Shown one piece after another: positions 27,145 to 35,721 of a stretch of 64,000 bases of DNA. Source of the DNA: CAZQVN01 sp964596775 (GTDB lineage: Bacteria > Eisenbacteria > RBG-16-71-46 > JABDJR01 > JAWXBZ01); NCBI GenBank assembly GCA_964596775.1, contig CAZQVN010000006.1:62001-126000 (forward strand). Direction: 5' to 3'. Under the pieces are notes generated by a model. The model saw only the letters and a list, made by a program, of their open reading frames with translations, ran no database searches and was not told the DNA's origin. The position numbers and the translations under genes were made by a program. Every line of letters starts with the position of its first letter. Position 1 is the stretch's first letter.

Positions 27145-29346
27145 CTAGCGCCCTCCGGATTCCGCCGCGAAGCCGGGTTCGGCGGCATCTCCGCCTTCAT
27201 CCAGAACGAGCGCATGCCCCCAGTCGGAGTATCCGGGATCATGAGTGAACAGAATGACCTGTCGCGGAGCGGATGGATCGAACAGCAGTTCCCGGATCGC
27301 GGCGAGGCGGGCCGCGTCGCAGTTCACCAGGACGTCGTCCATGAGCAGGGGCAGGCGCGCCCCTCCGCTCAGCTCCTCCCCGATCGCCCGGCGCAGGGCC
27401 AGGTACAGCTGGTCCCGGGCGCCCTGGCTCAGGTCTCCGGGCGTCTCCGGAACGCCGTTGACGTCATAGAGGACCGGCACGAAGTTCCTGTCGAGGACGA
27501 GCCGGTCGTGCCGTCCGGCGGTGATCTTCCGGACCAGGTTCCCTGCCCTCGACGTCAGCCGCTCGAGGTGGCTTTCCTGGAATTCGGCAATGCTCTCCCT
27601 GAGAACGGCCAGGGCGTGCCCGAGGGCATCGCGCCGGAACGCCAGCATCTTCTTCCGCTCCGCGCACTCGGCCAGGTCTTCCTCGATCGCCTCCACGTCC
27701 TCGACGCTGGAGGAGGCGCTCCGGGCCTGGCTGAGTTTCAATTCCTCGAGCCGTCCCTCCAGCTCGGAGCACCGGGCCAGGACGGACTCCCTCTCCCGCG
27801 CCGCGATCTCCATGCTCCGGCTCATCAGTTCCGGGTCCTCGTCCGCGCCGGCGAGAAAGGGGGCCTTGGCGATGAGATCGCGGGCCCGGGCATCCACGAG
27901 CTTGAGCTTCTGGAACACGTCGTCATAGTCCGCTTCGACATTTTCGACGCTGCGATGGCTGTCGCGGATCTGCTCGTAGCGCGACAGGAGGTCCGCCTTT
28001 TCGCGGAAGTGGCGGAACTCTTCCATGACTTCGCGGGGCCGCCGTCCCTGCAGAACTCCGGCCAGCTCGGTCTCCTCGGCGGTCATCAGGGATTTCTGCT
28101 TTTCCAGCCGGTCCGCCAGTTCCACGACCTGCCCTTCGACCATGAGGCGGCGCTTTTCCTTTCCCTTTCCGAGGAAGAAAACGCCGAAAAAGGCGAGAAG
28201 GCCGAGCAGGAACCCCACGGCAACACCCGGCAGGGGCGCCCCGGCGCCGGCCATCCCGGCGAAACCGAGCAGCGCGGCGCACACGGCGCCCGCCACGGCA
28301 TTCCGGAGATTCCTCGGCCAGGGCATGGTTTCCAGTTCCGACTCCCGGCGCATCAGGTCTTCCTTCATCGACTCCACGTCGCGCTGGAGCGCGGCCAGAA
28401 GACGCAGCGACTCGCCGAGATCAAGGCCTGAATTCCGGAAGATGTTGTAGCGGGGCCACAGTTCGGCCTCGACGCTCCTGCAGTCGGCGGTCAGAGCCTT
28501 GACCTTTTCCCGTTCGTCGCGCAGCGTCCGCAGGCGTTTCTCGAGATCGCTCCGCTCCCGGTTGACCTCAAAGAACTCGCCGTAGTTGCGGCACAGAGCC
28601 GACTTCTCCTCGACCTGCTCCCGGGCCTCCGCGTGCATTCGGGCTGTTTCGTCCATCTCCTGCAGAAGATAGCCGCCGAGGGACAACGCCTCGCGGGCCC
28701 GGCCGATCCGGACCGTCAGATCCTCGATGCGGGCGTCCAGCTCCTCGATCTCGCGATCCTTGCGGCGCGGCGCGCCCCACGGATTCTCGCGGGTCAGCGC
28801 ACCGTACTCCTCCTCCAGCCGCACCAGCACGCGGTCGAAGCCTCCGACCTGGGTTCCCGACAGGAGATGACGGATCTTGTCGTCCACCGCGGTCTCCATG
28901 TCCCCCTGGTTGATGAAGAGCGTGCGCACCGCGATGTCCCGGTCGCGGATTCCGGTGATGCTTTCGACGATGTCGAGATACGCCGCGATGTCGTCCGTGC
29001 GTCCGCGGGGGTTGGCCTCGCCCTGGAACAGGATGGCGCTCCCCGAACCCTCCTTCCGCGTGACGGTGACCCGGTTCGTCTCGAAGTCGCGCGAGACGCG
29101 GTACTCGGCTTCGCCGTTGATCCAGACGACCTCGCCGGCGTAGGCGCGGTGCACACCGCGGGGGCGGAGGGCTTCTTCCGCCTCCCGGGTGGGCAGCCCG
29201 TAGATCACGCCGACGATGGACTCCATCAGCGTCGTCTTTCCGCTCTCGTTCGGGCCGAGTACGATGTTCACGCCTTCCCGGAATTCGATGTCGATGCCCT
29301 CGCTGAAGCATCCGAATCCCCGGAGCGTTACCCTCCTAATCCACAT
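27145..29346 (-). CDS. Rad50/SbcC-like (YhaN-type) AAA ATPase with central membrane hairpin
   Basis: A 733-residue ABC-type DNA-repair ATPase. It begins with MWIRRVTLRGFGCFSEG and Walker A GPNESGKTT at about 32-40, contains FINQGDMETAV, long coiled-coil arms, and ends with the signature DLSQGARDQLYLALRRAIGEEL and Walker B LPLLMDDVLVNCD, plus the H-loop FTHDPGY. Instead of a zinc hook, the middle holds a membrane hairpin (AVAGAVCAALLGFAGMAGAGAPL and VAVGFLLGLLAFFGVFFLGK, about residues 330-385). This layout matches YhaN-like proteins. The ATG at 29346 overlaps the end of the nuclease gene by 11 bases, a standard Mre11-Rad50 type pair. Confidence 0.82.
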   Translation of the reverse strand: MWIRRVTLRGFGCFSEGIDIEFREGVNIVLGPNESGKTTLMESIVGVIYGLPTREAEEALRPRGVHRAYAGEVVWINGEAEYRVSRDFETNRVTVTRKEGSGSAILFQGEANPRGRTDDIAAYLDIVESITGIRDRDIAVRTLFINQGDMETAVDDKIRHLLSGTQVGGFDRVLVRLEEEYGALTRENPWGAPRRKDREIEELDARIEDLTVRIGRAREALSLGGYLLQEMDETARMHAEAREQVEEKSALCRNYGEFFEVNRERSDLEKRLRTLRDEREKVKALTADCRSVEAELWPRYNIFRNSGLDLGESLRLLAALQRDVESMKEDLMRRESELETMPWPRNLRNAVAGAVCAALLGFAGMAGAGAPLPGVAVGFLLGLLAFFGVFFLGKGKEKRRLMVEGQVVELADRLEKQKSLMTAEETELAGVLQGRRPREVMEEFRHFREKADLLSRYEQIRDSHRSVENVEADYDDVFQKLKLVDARARDLIAKAPFLAGADEDPELMSRSMEIAARERESVLARCSELEGRLEELKLSQARSASSSVEDVEAIEEDLAECAERKKMLAFRRDALGHALAVLRESIAEFQESHLERLTSRAGNLVRKITAGRHDRLVLDRNFVPVLYDVNGVPETPGDLSQGARDQLYLALRRAIGEELSGGARLPLLMDDVLVNCDAARLAAIRELLFDPSAPRQVILFTHDPGYSDWGHALVLDEGGDAAEPGFAAESGGR

Positions 29347-30472
29347 GTGCCGTCTCCCGGGAGTGGAACTCCATGAGTCCGAGGCGCAGCGCCGCCTCGA
29401 GCACGGGGCGGGCAGTGTCGTCCGACCCGGCGATCCGTTCGCGCATTTTCCTGGTGAACAGACCCCGGATGGTCCGCTCGCCGGCAACCTGTTCCGTCCA
29501 GGCCGGGTCGAGGCGCACGGTGCGATCGTCGATCGCCAGGTAACGGAAGCGATCCTCGAGCCGCGCGGCCGTGAACGCCGCATCGAATCCGACCGGAGCC
29601 TCCCCGGTCAGCCGGAACCGGGCGATCACTTCCGGACCGGAACGGGCCAGGATCGCAGCCTCGACATCGGCGGCCGGATTGGCCATCCGGGACAGATCCA
29701 GGCTTTCGTCAAGGACGGGGATTCCCGGGTAGGGACTCCGTTCCACCCGGGCGCCGGCATCCGTCAGGTCGACGATCGTGAACGCCCGCTCGCCCGTTTC
29801 GGAAAACTTGAGCCCCTCGAGCGTTCCGGGATAGACCGCCAGGGTATCTCCGAAGCGTTTTTCCATGAAGTTGTGATAGTGCCCCAGCGCAAGGAGGTGG
29901 AGCCCAGAACCGGAGAGGTCGGCCGTCGGAATGGCCATGTCGCGGCGACGCATGTCCCATTCGGGTCCCGCCGGAATCGATCCATGGATCATGGCGATGT
30001 GCAGACCGTCGGGCACTTCGGGATCCCTGCCCAGCCCGGACAGCGGATCCTGCGGCGTCCGGCCGGGATCGTAGGCCAGCCCGTAGAGGTGAACCGGTGT
30101 GGGGCCCACGTCGATCGTGATGCGGCTCAGCGACGGGCTCGTGATCACCCGGAGTCCCGCGGGCAGCTTCCCGCTGCGGTAGACGCTGTCCGGATATCCG
30201 TACCCGTCGTGGGTGCCCGGCACTGCAACGACGGGTACGCGTTCCAGCATCCGCTCGATCTGGCGCGATGCGAAACCGGTCAGGGCGGAGTCGGGTGCGT
30301 GGTGATCGAACAGGTCGCCGAGCAGCAGCACGGCGTCGACGTCCGATTCCAGCGCGCGGTCCGCGAATCGGGTCAGGGCGCGCTTGAGATCCTCGCGCCG
30401 CGAGTCCGCGGCGGCGCCCAGCCACTTCATCCGGGCACCGAGATGAAAATCAGCTCCGAGCAGGAATCTCAT
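29336..30472 (-). CDS. Mre11/SbcD-like (YhaO-type) DNA exonuclease
   Basis: A 378-residue calcineurin-like phosphoesterase. Metal-binding motifs are in order: GADFHLGARM (motif I, residues 6-15), LLLGDLFDHHAPD (II), VPGTHDGYG (III, with Thr in place of the more usual Asn of GNHD), IHGSIP (IV) and ALGHYHN (V). A C-terminal capping region follows, with AIDDRTVRLDPAW and RTIRGLFTRKMRERI. Paired with the YhaN-like ATPase it should process DNA ends or hairpins, possibly at the membrane. It starts three bases after the acidic protein stop codon. Confidence 0.85.
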   Translation of the reverse strand: MRFLLGADFHLGARMKWLGAAADSRREDLKRALTRFADRALESDVDAVLLLGDLFDHHAPDSALTGFASRQIERMLERVPVVAVPGTHDGYGYPDSVYRSGKLPAGLRVITSPSLSRITIDVGPTPVHLYGLAYDPGRTPQDPLSGLGRDPEVPDGLHIAMIHGSIPAGPEWDMRRRDMAIPTADLSGSGLHLLALGHYHNFMEKRFGDTLAVYPGTLEGLKFSETGERAFTIVDLTDAGARVERSPYPGIPVLDESLDLSRMANPAADVEAAILARSGPEVIARFRLTGEAPVGFDAAFTAARLEDRFRYLAIDDRTVRLDPAWTEQVAGERTIRGLFTRKMRERIAGSDDTARPVLEAALRLGLMEFHSRETAHVD

Positions 30473-30475
30473 CGA

Positions 30476-30718
30476 TCAGAGGGCTCCCGTCTTTCCGGTG
30501 TCGCCGCCATCGTCGTCTGCGTCGTCTGCGTCGTCGGGAAAATCCGAAAGAACGCCCCCGTCATCGTCGGAATCGTCCTCGAGGAGATCCTCATCCATCA
30601 GGGGATCCTCCCGGTACTTCGGTTTCTTTTTCATCATCGCCCGCTCCTCGTGGCGACGAGGTCCGGGGGCTGCCGGTTTTGGGGTCTTGGGCCGATAGTC
30701 TCGATTGCGCTCGCTCAT
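30476..30718 (-). CDS. Small bipolar (basic N-terminus, acidic C-terminus) protein
   Basis: An 80-residue protein. The first 40 residues are rich in Arg/Lys/Pro (RNRDYRPKTPKPAAPG, MMKKKPKYRED); the last 40 are very acidic (LLEDDSDDDGGVLSDF, DDADDADDDGGD). No hydrophobic segment or known domain is seen, and most of it is probably disordered. It lies directly upstream of the Mre11-like nuclease with a three-base gap. The ATG at 30718 has no clear Shine-Dalgarno, and a longer frame reaching into the rhomboid gene is less likely. It may be a DNA mimic or a charged chaperone for the nuclease pair; this is speculative. Confidence 0.5.
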   Translation of the reverse strand: MSERNRDYRPKTPKPAAPGPRRHEERAMMKKKPKYREDPLMDEDLLEDDSDDDGGVLSDFPDDADDADDDGGDTGKTGAL

Positions 30719-30756
30719 GACTTCATTGTTCCCGAAAACGAGAAACACTCCTCCGT

Positions 30757-31452
30757 TCAGTTGGTCCTCGCCTGCGATCGACGCCGGCGTTCCCGGTAGA
30801 ACAGCGCCGCGATCGCGAACCCGAACACGAAACCGCCGATGTGCGCCCACCAGGCCACGCCACCCGCGCTGTCCGATCGTGACACCGCAAGCGTCGACGC
30901 TCCGGACAGAAATTGAATCACAAACCAGAACCCGAGGAACAGTCGTGACGGCAGTTCCATGGTCTGCAACACGAAACCCAGGGGCACCAGCGCCAGAACA
31001 CGGGCCTGCGGAAACAGGAACGAGTAGGCGCCGAGTACTCCGGCCACCGCTCCGCTGGCGCCGATCGTCGGCACCACGGAGTTCACATTGGAAACGATGT
31101 GCGCCACGCCGGCCACGAATCCTCCGGCGAGGTAGAACAACAAAAACCTCAGGTGCCCGAACCGGTCCTCGACATTATCGCCGAAGACCCAGAGAAACAG
31201 CATGTTACCGATCAGGTGCAGCCAGCCCCCGTGGAGGAACATCGACGACAGAACGGGCCGGATGGCCGGAACCCGCCCCTCCGCGAGACTCACCTTTATA
31301 TCGACAGGAACCACCCCGAACTCTCGAAAGAAATGCGCCAGGTGGCCGCCGAGCGATAATTCATAGGCAAATACGAGCACATTGATTACGACCAGAAACG
31401 TGGTTACGAAAGGCTTCGTCCTGGCCGGATTGACGTCCCGCAGCGGAATCAA
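30757..31452 (-). CDS. Rhomboid-family intramembrane serine protease
   Basis: A 231-residue protein with about six membrane helices. The catalytic Ser is in the GASGAVAGVLG motif (near residue 133) and the catalytic His in WWAHIGGFVFGFAIA (near 205). The L1 loop motif HGGWLHLIGNMLFLWVFGDNVED is intact. These features place it with active bacterial rhomboids that include a C-terminal AHIGG. The start is read as TTG at 31452, since the ATG just upstream is out of frame and stops at once. It follows the TPR gene by 33 bases. Confidence 0.88.
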   Translation of the reverse strand: MIPLRDVNPARTKPFVTTFLVVINVLVFAYELSLGGHLAHFFREFGVVPVDIKVSLAEGRVPAIRPVLSSMFLHGGWLHLIGNMLFLWVFGDNVEDRFGHLRFLLFYLAGGFVAGVAHIVSNVNSVVPTIGASGAVAGVLGAYSFLFPQARVLALVPLGFVLQTMELPSRLFLGFWFVIQFLSGASTLAVSRSDSAGGVAWWAHIGGFVFGFAIAALFYRERRRRSQARTN

Positions 31453-31485
31453 CGGTAACTGCCTGTCATAAAACTATTTACAGTA

Positions 31486-32793
31486 TCAGCCCCCGACATT
31501 CCCCGCCTCATCCACCGCCTCCTGCACGTCCCGCCTGAGCCGGAGAATCGCCTCCTGGATGGCCGGCTCGGAGCACACGGTCAGGGCCTCGTCCGCGCAG
31601 GCGGCCGCCTCCCCCAGATTGTCCAGGACCGCATGAAACAGGGCGATCTTGTACAGGAGACGGGCCCGGTTCGGCGAGAACGCATCGCGCGGTCCCCGGC
31701 TGGTGAAGTCGTGCGCGTCGAGGCCCAGGGCCCGGGTCAGGCAGTCCAGCCCCTCCTCGGGGGCGGTGCCCCTGCGGAACAGCAGGTCCGCCAGGCGCTC
31801 GAGAAAGAGGACGCTGGAAGGGGTCGCCGCCACGGCGGAGCGCAGGTCGTCGATCGCTTCGTCGAAGCGCCCGCAGGCCTCGAGGACGCCCGCGCGGTTG
31901 AAGATCAGGATGCCGCGGTCCAGGCCGGGAACGGCGAGAAGGCGGTCGAGGGAGGCCAGAGCGTCTTCAACACCACCCATTTCCGCGAGGAGAATCGTCC
32001 GCTCCAGGTGCAGGCCGATCGATTTCCGGCCCGGAGGAATCCGGTGGCACGCCTGTTCGAGGACTTCGAGCGCGGCAGCCGGGGTGCCGAAGCGATCCCG
32101 CTGCAGCCGCGCCAGTTCCAGAATCGCGGGGAGCCGGTCCGGGTCGCGCTTCAGCGCCTCGAGGATCTCCGAGCGGGCTTCCTCGTAAAGGCCGAGCCGG
32201 TCGAGAGATGTGGCAAGAAGTTCCCGTGCCGCGATGGATTCGGGAGACGCGGCGACCTCGGCCGCCAGTTGATCCCTGGCCGCGGCATGATCCCCGTCGA
32301 CCTGGCAGAGATACCCGCGGCGCCCGGCATCACCGAGGCGGAGGATGCGGTCCGCTTCCTCGCGGGACAGGCGTCGGAGTTCCCGATGAAAGCGGGCCGC
32401 CTCGTCGCGGGCGATCCCGGCGTTGTCGTCGGCGGACTGCCTGAACTTCCGGCGCTCCTCGATCCAGTGCCGCCGGGACAGCACGGCGGAGCGTTCGGTC
32501 TCGGACTCCGCGAACTCCAGTGCTTCGCCGAGCAGGCGCATCCCGCCTTCCCAGTCCGAAGCCTCCGCGCGGGTTTCCGATCGCGCGAGAAGTTCCTCGT
32601 AGGCCCGTCGCGATGCCGCGGCGTCCTTCCTTTCCAGCCGCTGGCGATCCCGGCCATCGTCGTCGGGAAGGGTGCGCAGCGCCTCCCGGAAAAACCAGGA
32701 GGCCTCGCTCCACTTTTCCCCCTCGAAAAGCTCGTCGCCGCAGTCCTCCAGCTTTTCGTGTTCGCCGCCGAACAGCGTTCTGAAAATCTTCAT
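31486..32793 (-). CDS. Tetratricopeptide-repeat protein
   Basis: A 435-residue, all-helical soluble protein. Several TPR-like units are visible, for example SWFFREALRTLPD, AARELLATSLDRLGLYEEARSEILEALKRDPD, RGILIFNRAGVLEACGRFDEAIDDLRSAVAATPS and LERLADLLFRRGTAPEEGLDCLTRALGLD, then a last one ending in the acidic C-terminus. No signal peptide is present. Its ATG overlaps the FAH-family stop codon by four bases. TPR proteins are scaffolds; the partner is unknown, and the neighbours (ImmA-like protease, hydrolase, rhomboid) do not define a clear pathway. Confidence 0.75.
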   Translation of the reverse strand: MKIFRTLFGGEHEKLEDCGDELFEGEKWSEASWFFREALRTLPDDDGRDRQRLERKDAAASRRAYEELLARSETRAEASDWEGGMRLLGEALEFAESETERSAVLSRRHWIEERRKFRQSADDNAGIARDEAARFHRELRRLSREEADRILRLGDAGRRGYLCQVDGDHAAARDQLAAEVAASPESIAARELLATSLDRLGLYEEARSEILEALKRDPDRLPAILELARLQRDRFGTPAAALEVLEQACHRIPPGRKSIGLHLERTILLAEMGGVEDALASLDRLLAVPGLDRGILIFNRAGVLEACGRFDEAIDDLRSAVAATPSSVLFLERLADLLFRRGTAPEEGLDCLTRALGLDAHDFTSRGPRDAFSPNRARLLYKIALFHAVLDNLGEAAACADEALTVCSEPAIQEAILRLRRDVQEAVDEAGNVGG

Positions 32794-33452
32794 GACGACG
32801 CCACCACGAACCGGGCCTCCACGAGGTCGCCCAGTTTCATGTGCAACCGGTCGCCCGGACGGACGGGACCAACCCCCTCCGGGGTGCCGGTAAAGATCAG
32901 GTCGCCGCACTCCAGCGTGAAGATCGTGGACGCGTAGGCCACGATCTCGTCCAGTCGGAACACCATCCGCGAGGTACTGGCCTTCTGCCGAACCTCGCCG
33001 TTGACGGTCAGGACCAGGTCCAGGTCGTGCGGATCCCTGATCTTGTCGGCCCTGACCAGCCGCGACAGCGGAGCCGCGCCGTCGAATCCCTTGGCCACGG
33101 TCCAGGGAAGACCTTTCTTCTTGGCTTCGGCCTGCACGTCACGGGCGGTCAGGTCGAGCCCCACACCGTAGGCGCTCACGTAGTCGAGTGCCTCCGAGCG
33201 GGGGATCCGGTATCCCTCCATGCCGATCAGGGCCACCATCTCCACTTCGTGGTGCACATCGCCGGAGAAGTCGGGAAGGCGGATCGGCGTTTCCGGATCG
33301 ACGAGCGCGGTGGCGGGCTTGAGAAACAGCACCGGCGTCCCGGGAACGGCCGCGCCCATCTCCGCGGCGTGATCCGCATAATTGCGTCCCACACAGATGA
33401 TCTTGCGCACGGGGATCTCGTCCCCGGCCCCCTCAACCCGGACCGTCGGCAC
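32790..33452 (-). CDS. Fumarylacetoacetate hydrolase (FAH) family protein
   Basis: A 220-residue metal-dependent enzyme. Landmarks of the FAHD1/YcgM group are KIICVGRNYADHAAEMG, PVLFLKPATALV, HHEVEMVALIG (metal-binding Glu residues), YGVGLDLTARDVQ, KGFDGAAPLS and LIFTGTPEGVGPVRPGD. Members act as oxaloacetate decarboxylases, acylpyruvases or fumarylpyruvate hydrolases. GTG at 33452 is chosen because GGGAG lies upstream at correct distance; it overlaps the end of the ImmA-like gene by 20 bases. A longer frame from 33521 would double the overlap and adds a low-complexity Ser/Arg stretch. Confidence 0.85.
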   Translation of the reverse strand: MPTVRVEGAGDEIPVRKIICVGRNYADHAAEMGAAVPGTPVLFLKPATALVDPETPIRLPDFSGDVHHEVEMVALIGMEGYRIPRSEALDYVSAYGVGLDLTARDVQAEAKKKGLPWTVAKGFDGAAPLSRLVRADKIRDPHDLDLVLTVNGEVRQKASTSRMVFRLDEIVAYASTIFTLECGDLIFTGTPEGVGPVRPGDRLHMKLGDLVEARFVVASS

Positions 33453-34392
33453 GATATCCGCTCCCTTCTTCCTCGATCCGGAAGGACTCCTCGATCCTCC
33501 GGGCCGTTCGCTCGTCGACATCCAGATGCTCGGCCATCTCTCCGAGCGTCAGGCTTCCTCCCCGGACGGCCATGACCGCAAGGCTCACGAACCGGGCCGA
33601 CAGCGGCCGCCCGCCGGGCGGCCCGGTCTCGGAGGCGTCGTCCCGAACGGCCCGCATCATCGTGCCGATCTCCTCGCGACGCAGCCAGCCGTCCGCGAGC
33701 AGGCGTCCGATCACGGCCCGGTCATCCGCCTCGAAATAGGCCCGGAGCTGCCGCAGCAGGTCCACGCTGATCGGATCCCCCTTCTTCACCTCGGAGGCCT
33801 TGAGATAGAGATCCAGGTCGGGCCCGGGAACGAGGAACCCCCCGGCGAAAGCGTGAGCCCGCAGTTCCTCCGGGCTGTCCCCGGCTCCCTTTCCCTTGAG
33901 GCAGACCCACGTCCGGTACGGATCGTGATCGGCAAGGAAATGGCCGTACTCGTGGGCAAGGGCATAATCGCGGGCGGCCGGCGTGCCGGTCCCCGTCAGC
34001 AGGGCCGGTCCGAACTCGTCATCGAAGACGAACGCCCCGAGCAGGGGGATTTCCTCGGGGATCGGCAACTGAACGACCTTGAGTCCCTGGGCCTCGATCT
34101 CGGCGACGACGTCACCGATCGCCCCGTGGCCGAGGCCAAGCCGCTCCCGCTCGCGGGCCGCAAGGGCAAGCCCGGCGGCCAGCGGGTCGCTCGCGGGGTC
34201 GGGCCGGTCCGTGAACAGGTGCGCCGGAAACGTGAGCGGCACCGCGCCGAGGGCCAGGCGCTCCAGCGCCGCGTAGCGGCCGATGATGGTGACGAATTGT
34301 TCCAGCACCGGTGAAGCCGCCGGGACGGACAGGCCGGCCTCGGCGGCGTGCGTCTTCAGCGCTTCGAGTGTTTTCAGGTTTGCCGCGTTCAT
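33433..34392 (-). CDS. ImmA/IrrE-type zinc metallopeptidase with C-terminal helix-turn-helix-like end
   Basis: A 319-residue protein. The zinc-binding HExxH is seen as LAHEYGHFLADHDPY (near residues 146-160) and the third acidic ligand could be Glu in SPEELRAHAFAGGFLVP, the arrangement used by ImmA/IrrE peptidases that cleave repressors. Unlike the common XRE-ImmA fusions, no N-terminal helix-turn-helix is evident; instead the C-terminus has RGGSLTLGEMAEHLDVDERTARRIEES, which looks like a DNA-binding motif. There is no adjacent phage or mobile repressor. The ATG overlaps the lipoprotein stop by four bases. Confidence 0.72.
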   Translation of the reverse strand: MNAANLKTLEALKTHAAEAGLSVPAASPVLEQFVTIIGRYAALERLALGAVPLTFPAHLFTDRPDPASDPLAAGLALAARERERLGLGHGAIGDVVAEIEAQGLKVVQLPIPEEIPLLGAFVFDDEFGPALLTGTGTPAARDYALAHEYGHFLADHDPYRTWVCLKGKGAGDSPEELRAHAFAGGFLVPGPDLDLYLKASEVKKGDPISVDLLRQLRAYFEADDRAVIGRLLADGWLRREEIGTMMRAVRDDASETGPPGGRPLSARFVSLAVMAVRGGSLTLGEMAEHLDVDERTARRIEESFRIEEEGSGYRADGPG

Positions 34393-35564
34393 TGAATCAG
34401 CTTTTCCAGAGTGCCCGTTTCGAGGTTCACGACGCCCAGAGCCGGCCCGCGGGTCCGCTCGGGCCCGCGCAGTATGACACAGGACAGCCGGCCGTCCGGA
34501 GCCAGCGCCATCTCGCCGGAACCGGCGAGCGGCAGCGGGAGGATGCCGTCCAGGCTCATCGACTCGAGGTCCACGACATAGACTCCACGGGCGGAGGGGA
34601 ACAGTGCCGAGCGATCATCCGCAACCATATCACTCGCCGGTTCGGGAAGCCCCAGCGATCCACCCTCCCGGCGGAATCGCGTGTCGAACTCCATCAGGCT
34701 CGTGACGTTCCGGTTGACCCCCATCACGAGAACTCCGCGCGGCGTGGCCACGATGCCCGTGTAGTCCAGCCCACCCGGCAGAGTATAACGGTCGAGAATC
34801 CGCAGGCTGTCGGTGTCCAGAACCGCGAGATAGCTGACCCTGTCCTCCGCGCTCTTCCCGACCGGATCGAAGTCGCTCCGTTCCCCACCCTCCTCGAGCA
34901 GGGTATACAGGCGATCCGTCCGTTCGTCCAGAACCAGCCCCCGCCTCTCGACGCGCGAGGGGATCGCGCCGATCCTGCGCCGCAGCACGACTTCGTCCGA
35001 GAGAAGATCGATACGCGACAACGTGGCCCCGCGTGCCTCTCCGGAACTCGAGGATTCCAGCGAGAACAGAAGCCCCTTGTGCTCGTGGACGGCCAGGCCG
35101 CGGCAGAAACCCGAGGATCGCAGCGGAATCGACAGCTGGATGGCCGGATGCCGGACATCGACCTTGAGAACCGCCCGGGCGAAGTCCACGTTGTCGAGGT
35201 TTTCCGGGCTGAACGTGCTGCCGATCACGTAGAGAAGGCCGTCCCGGGGATGAAACATCATGTTCTCGATATGCACGCCGTGGCCGAAATCGAGAATGCG
35301 CGTGACGCGGCCTTCCGGAATGATCACGTCCGTCAGTCCGCCGCTGACTCCGGATTCCGCGTACAGGTGTCGGCTGGAGGGATCGATTTCCAGCACCCGT
35401 CCGGAAAACAGGTTGTGCTGGAACGGGGCGAGTTCCGCCCCGCTTCGGTAGCCCAGTCCCGGATACGGCCACCGGGCGACATCCTTCCCGCCTTCGCCGC
35501 GATAAACCGGAGCGCAACCGGACACGAACAGAAGCACCATGACAAGGACTCCGCGAAGGATCAT
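34389..35564 (-). CDS. Lipoprotein with beta-propeller-like repeats
   Basis: A 391-residue exported protein. MILRGVLVMVLLFVSGC ends in a lipobox (VSGC). Repeats of about 45 residues follow with the look of propeller blades, such as VLEIDPSSRHLYAESG, MMFHPRDGLLYVIGSTF, GLAVHEHKGLLFSLE, GLVLDERTDRLYTLLEE and GVYVVDLESMSLDGILPL. No catalytic motif is apparent. It is the first gene of the long minus-strand run, with a promoter whose -10 box is six bases from the start codon. Confidence 0.72.
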   Translation of the reverse strand: MILRGVLVMVLLFVSGCAPVYRGEGGKDVARWPYPGLGYRSGAELAPFQHNLFSGRVLEIDPSSRHLYAESGVSGGLTDVIIPEGRVTRILDFGHGVHIENMMFHPRDGLLYVIGSTFSPENLDNVDFARAVLKVDVRHPAIQLSIPLRSSGFCRGLAVHEHKGLLFSLESSSSGEARGATLSRIDLLSDEVVLRRRIGAIPSRVERRGLVLDERTDRLYTLLEEGGERSDFDPVGKSAEDRVSYLAVLDTDSLRILDRYTLPGGLDYTGIVATPRGVLVMGVNRNVTSLMEFDTRFRREGGSLGLPEPASDMVADDRSALFPSARGVYVVDLESMSLDGILPLPLAGSGEMALAPDGRLSCVILRGPERTRGPALGVVNLETGTLEKLIQ

Positions 35565-35570
35565 CGGTGC

Positions 35571-35598
35571 ATTCTAAACGGGAAAGGCCCCGCGGCAA
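35571..35598 (-). promoter_or_regulatory. Putative promoter of the lipoprotein-led operon giving a leaderless mRNA
   Basis: Minus-strand TTGCCG (-35, 35593-35598) and TAGAAT (-10, 35571-35576) with a 16-base spacer; the ATG at 35564 follows the -10 box by six bases and has no Shine-Dalgarno. Confidence 0.4.
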
Positions 35599-35611
35599 CA
35601 GGCGGATCCGC

Positions 35612-35640
35612 TTGACGCGGAACCATGGCCCACATAGGGT
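35612..35640 (+). promoter_or_regulatory. Putative promoter of the DUF6588-type gene
   Basis: TTGACG (35612-35617) and a poor TAGGGT -10 (35635-35640) at 17-base spacing; leader of about 75 bases to the ATG at 35722. Confidence 0.3.
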
Positions 35641-35721
35641 AGGCGGATCCGATCCTTCGATCGGTTGCGGACACGGCTCCGTGCTTCGAGCACCGGGCAC
35701 AGGGTACACAGGGAGGTCTGA

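Noticed and set aside
30719..30850. Longer start of the small acidic protein inside the rhomboid gene
   Set aside because: The additional residues are the antiphase translation of the rhomboid C-terminus and extend the overlap by almost 100 bases.
33453..33521. Longer start of the FAH-family protein at 33521
   Set aside because: It adds a low-complexity Ser/Arg/Gly stretch that is the shadow of the ImmA-like C-terminus; the GTG at 33452 has a proper ribosome site.
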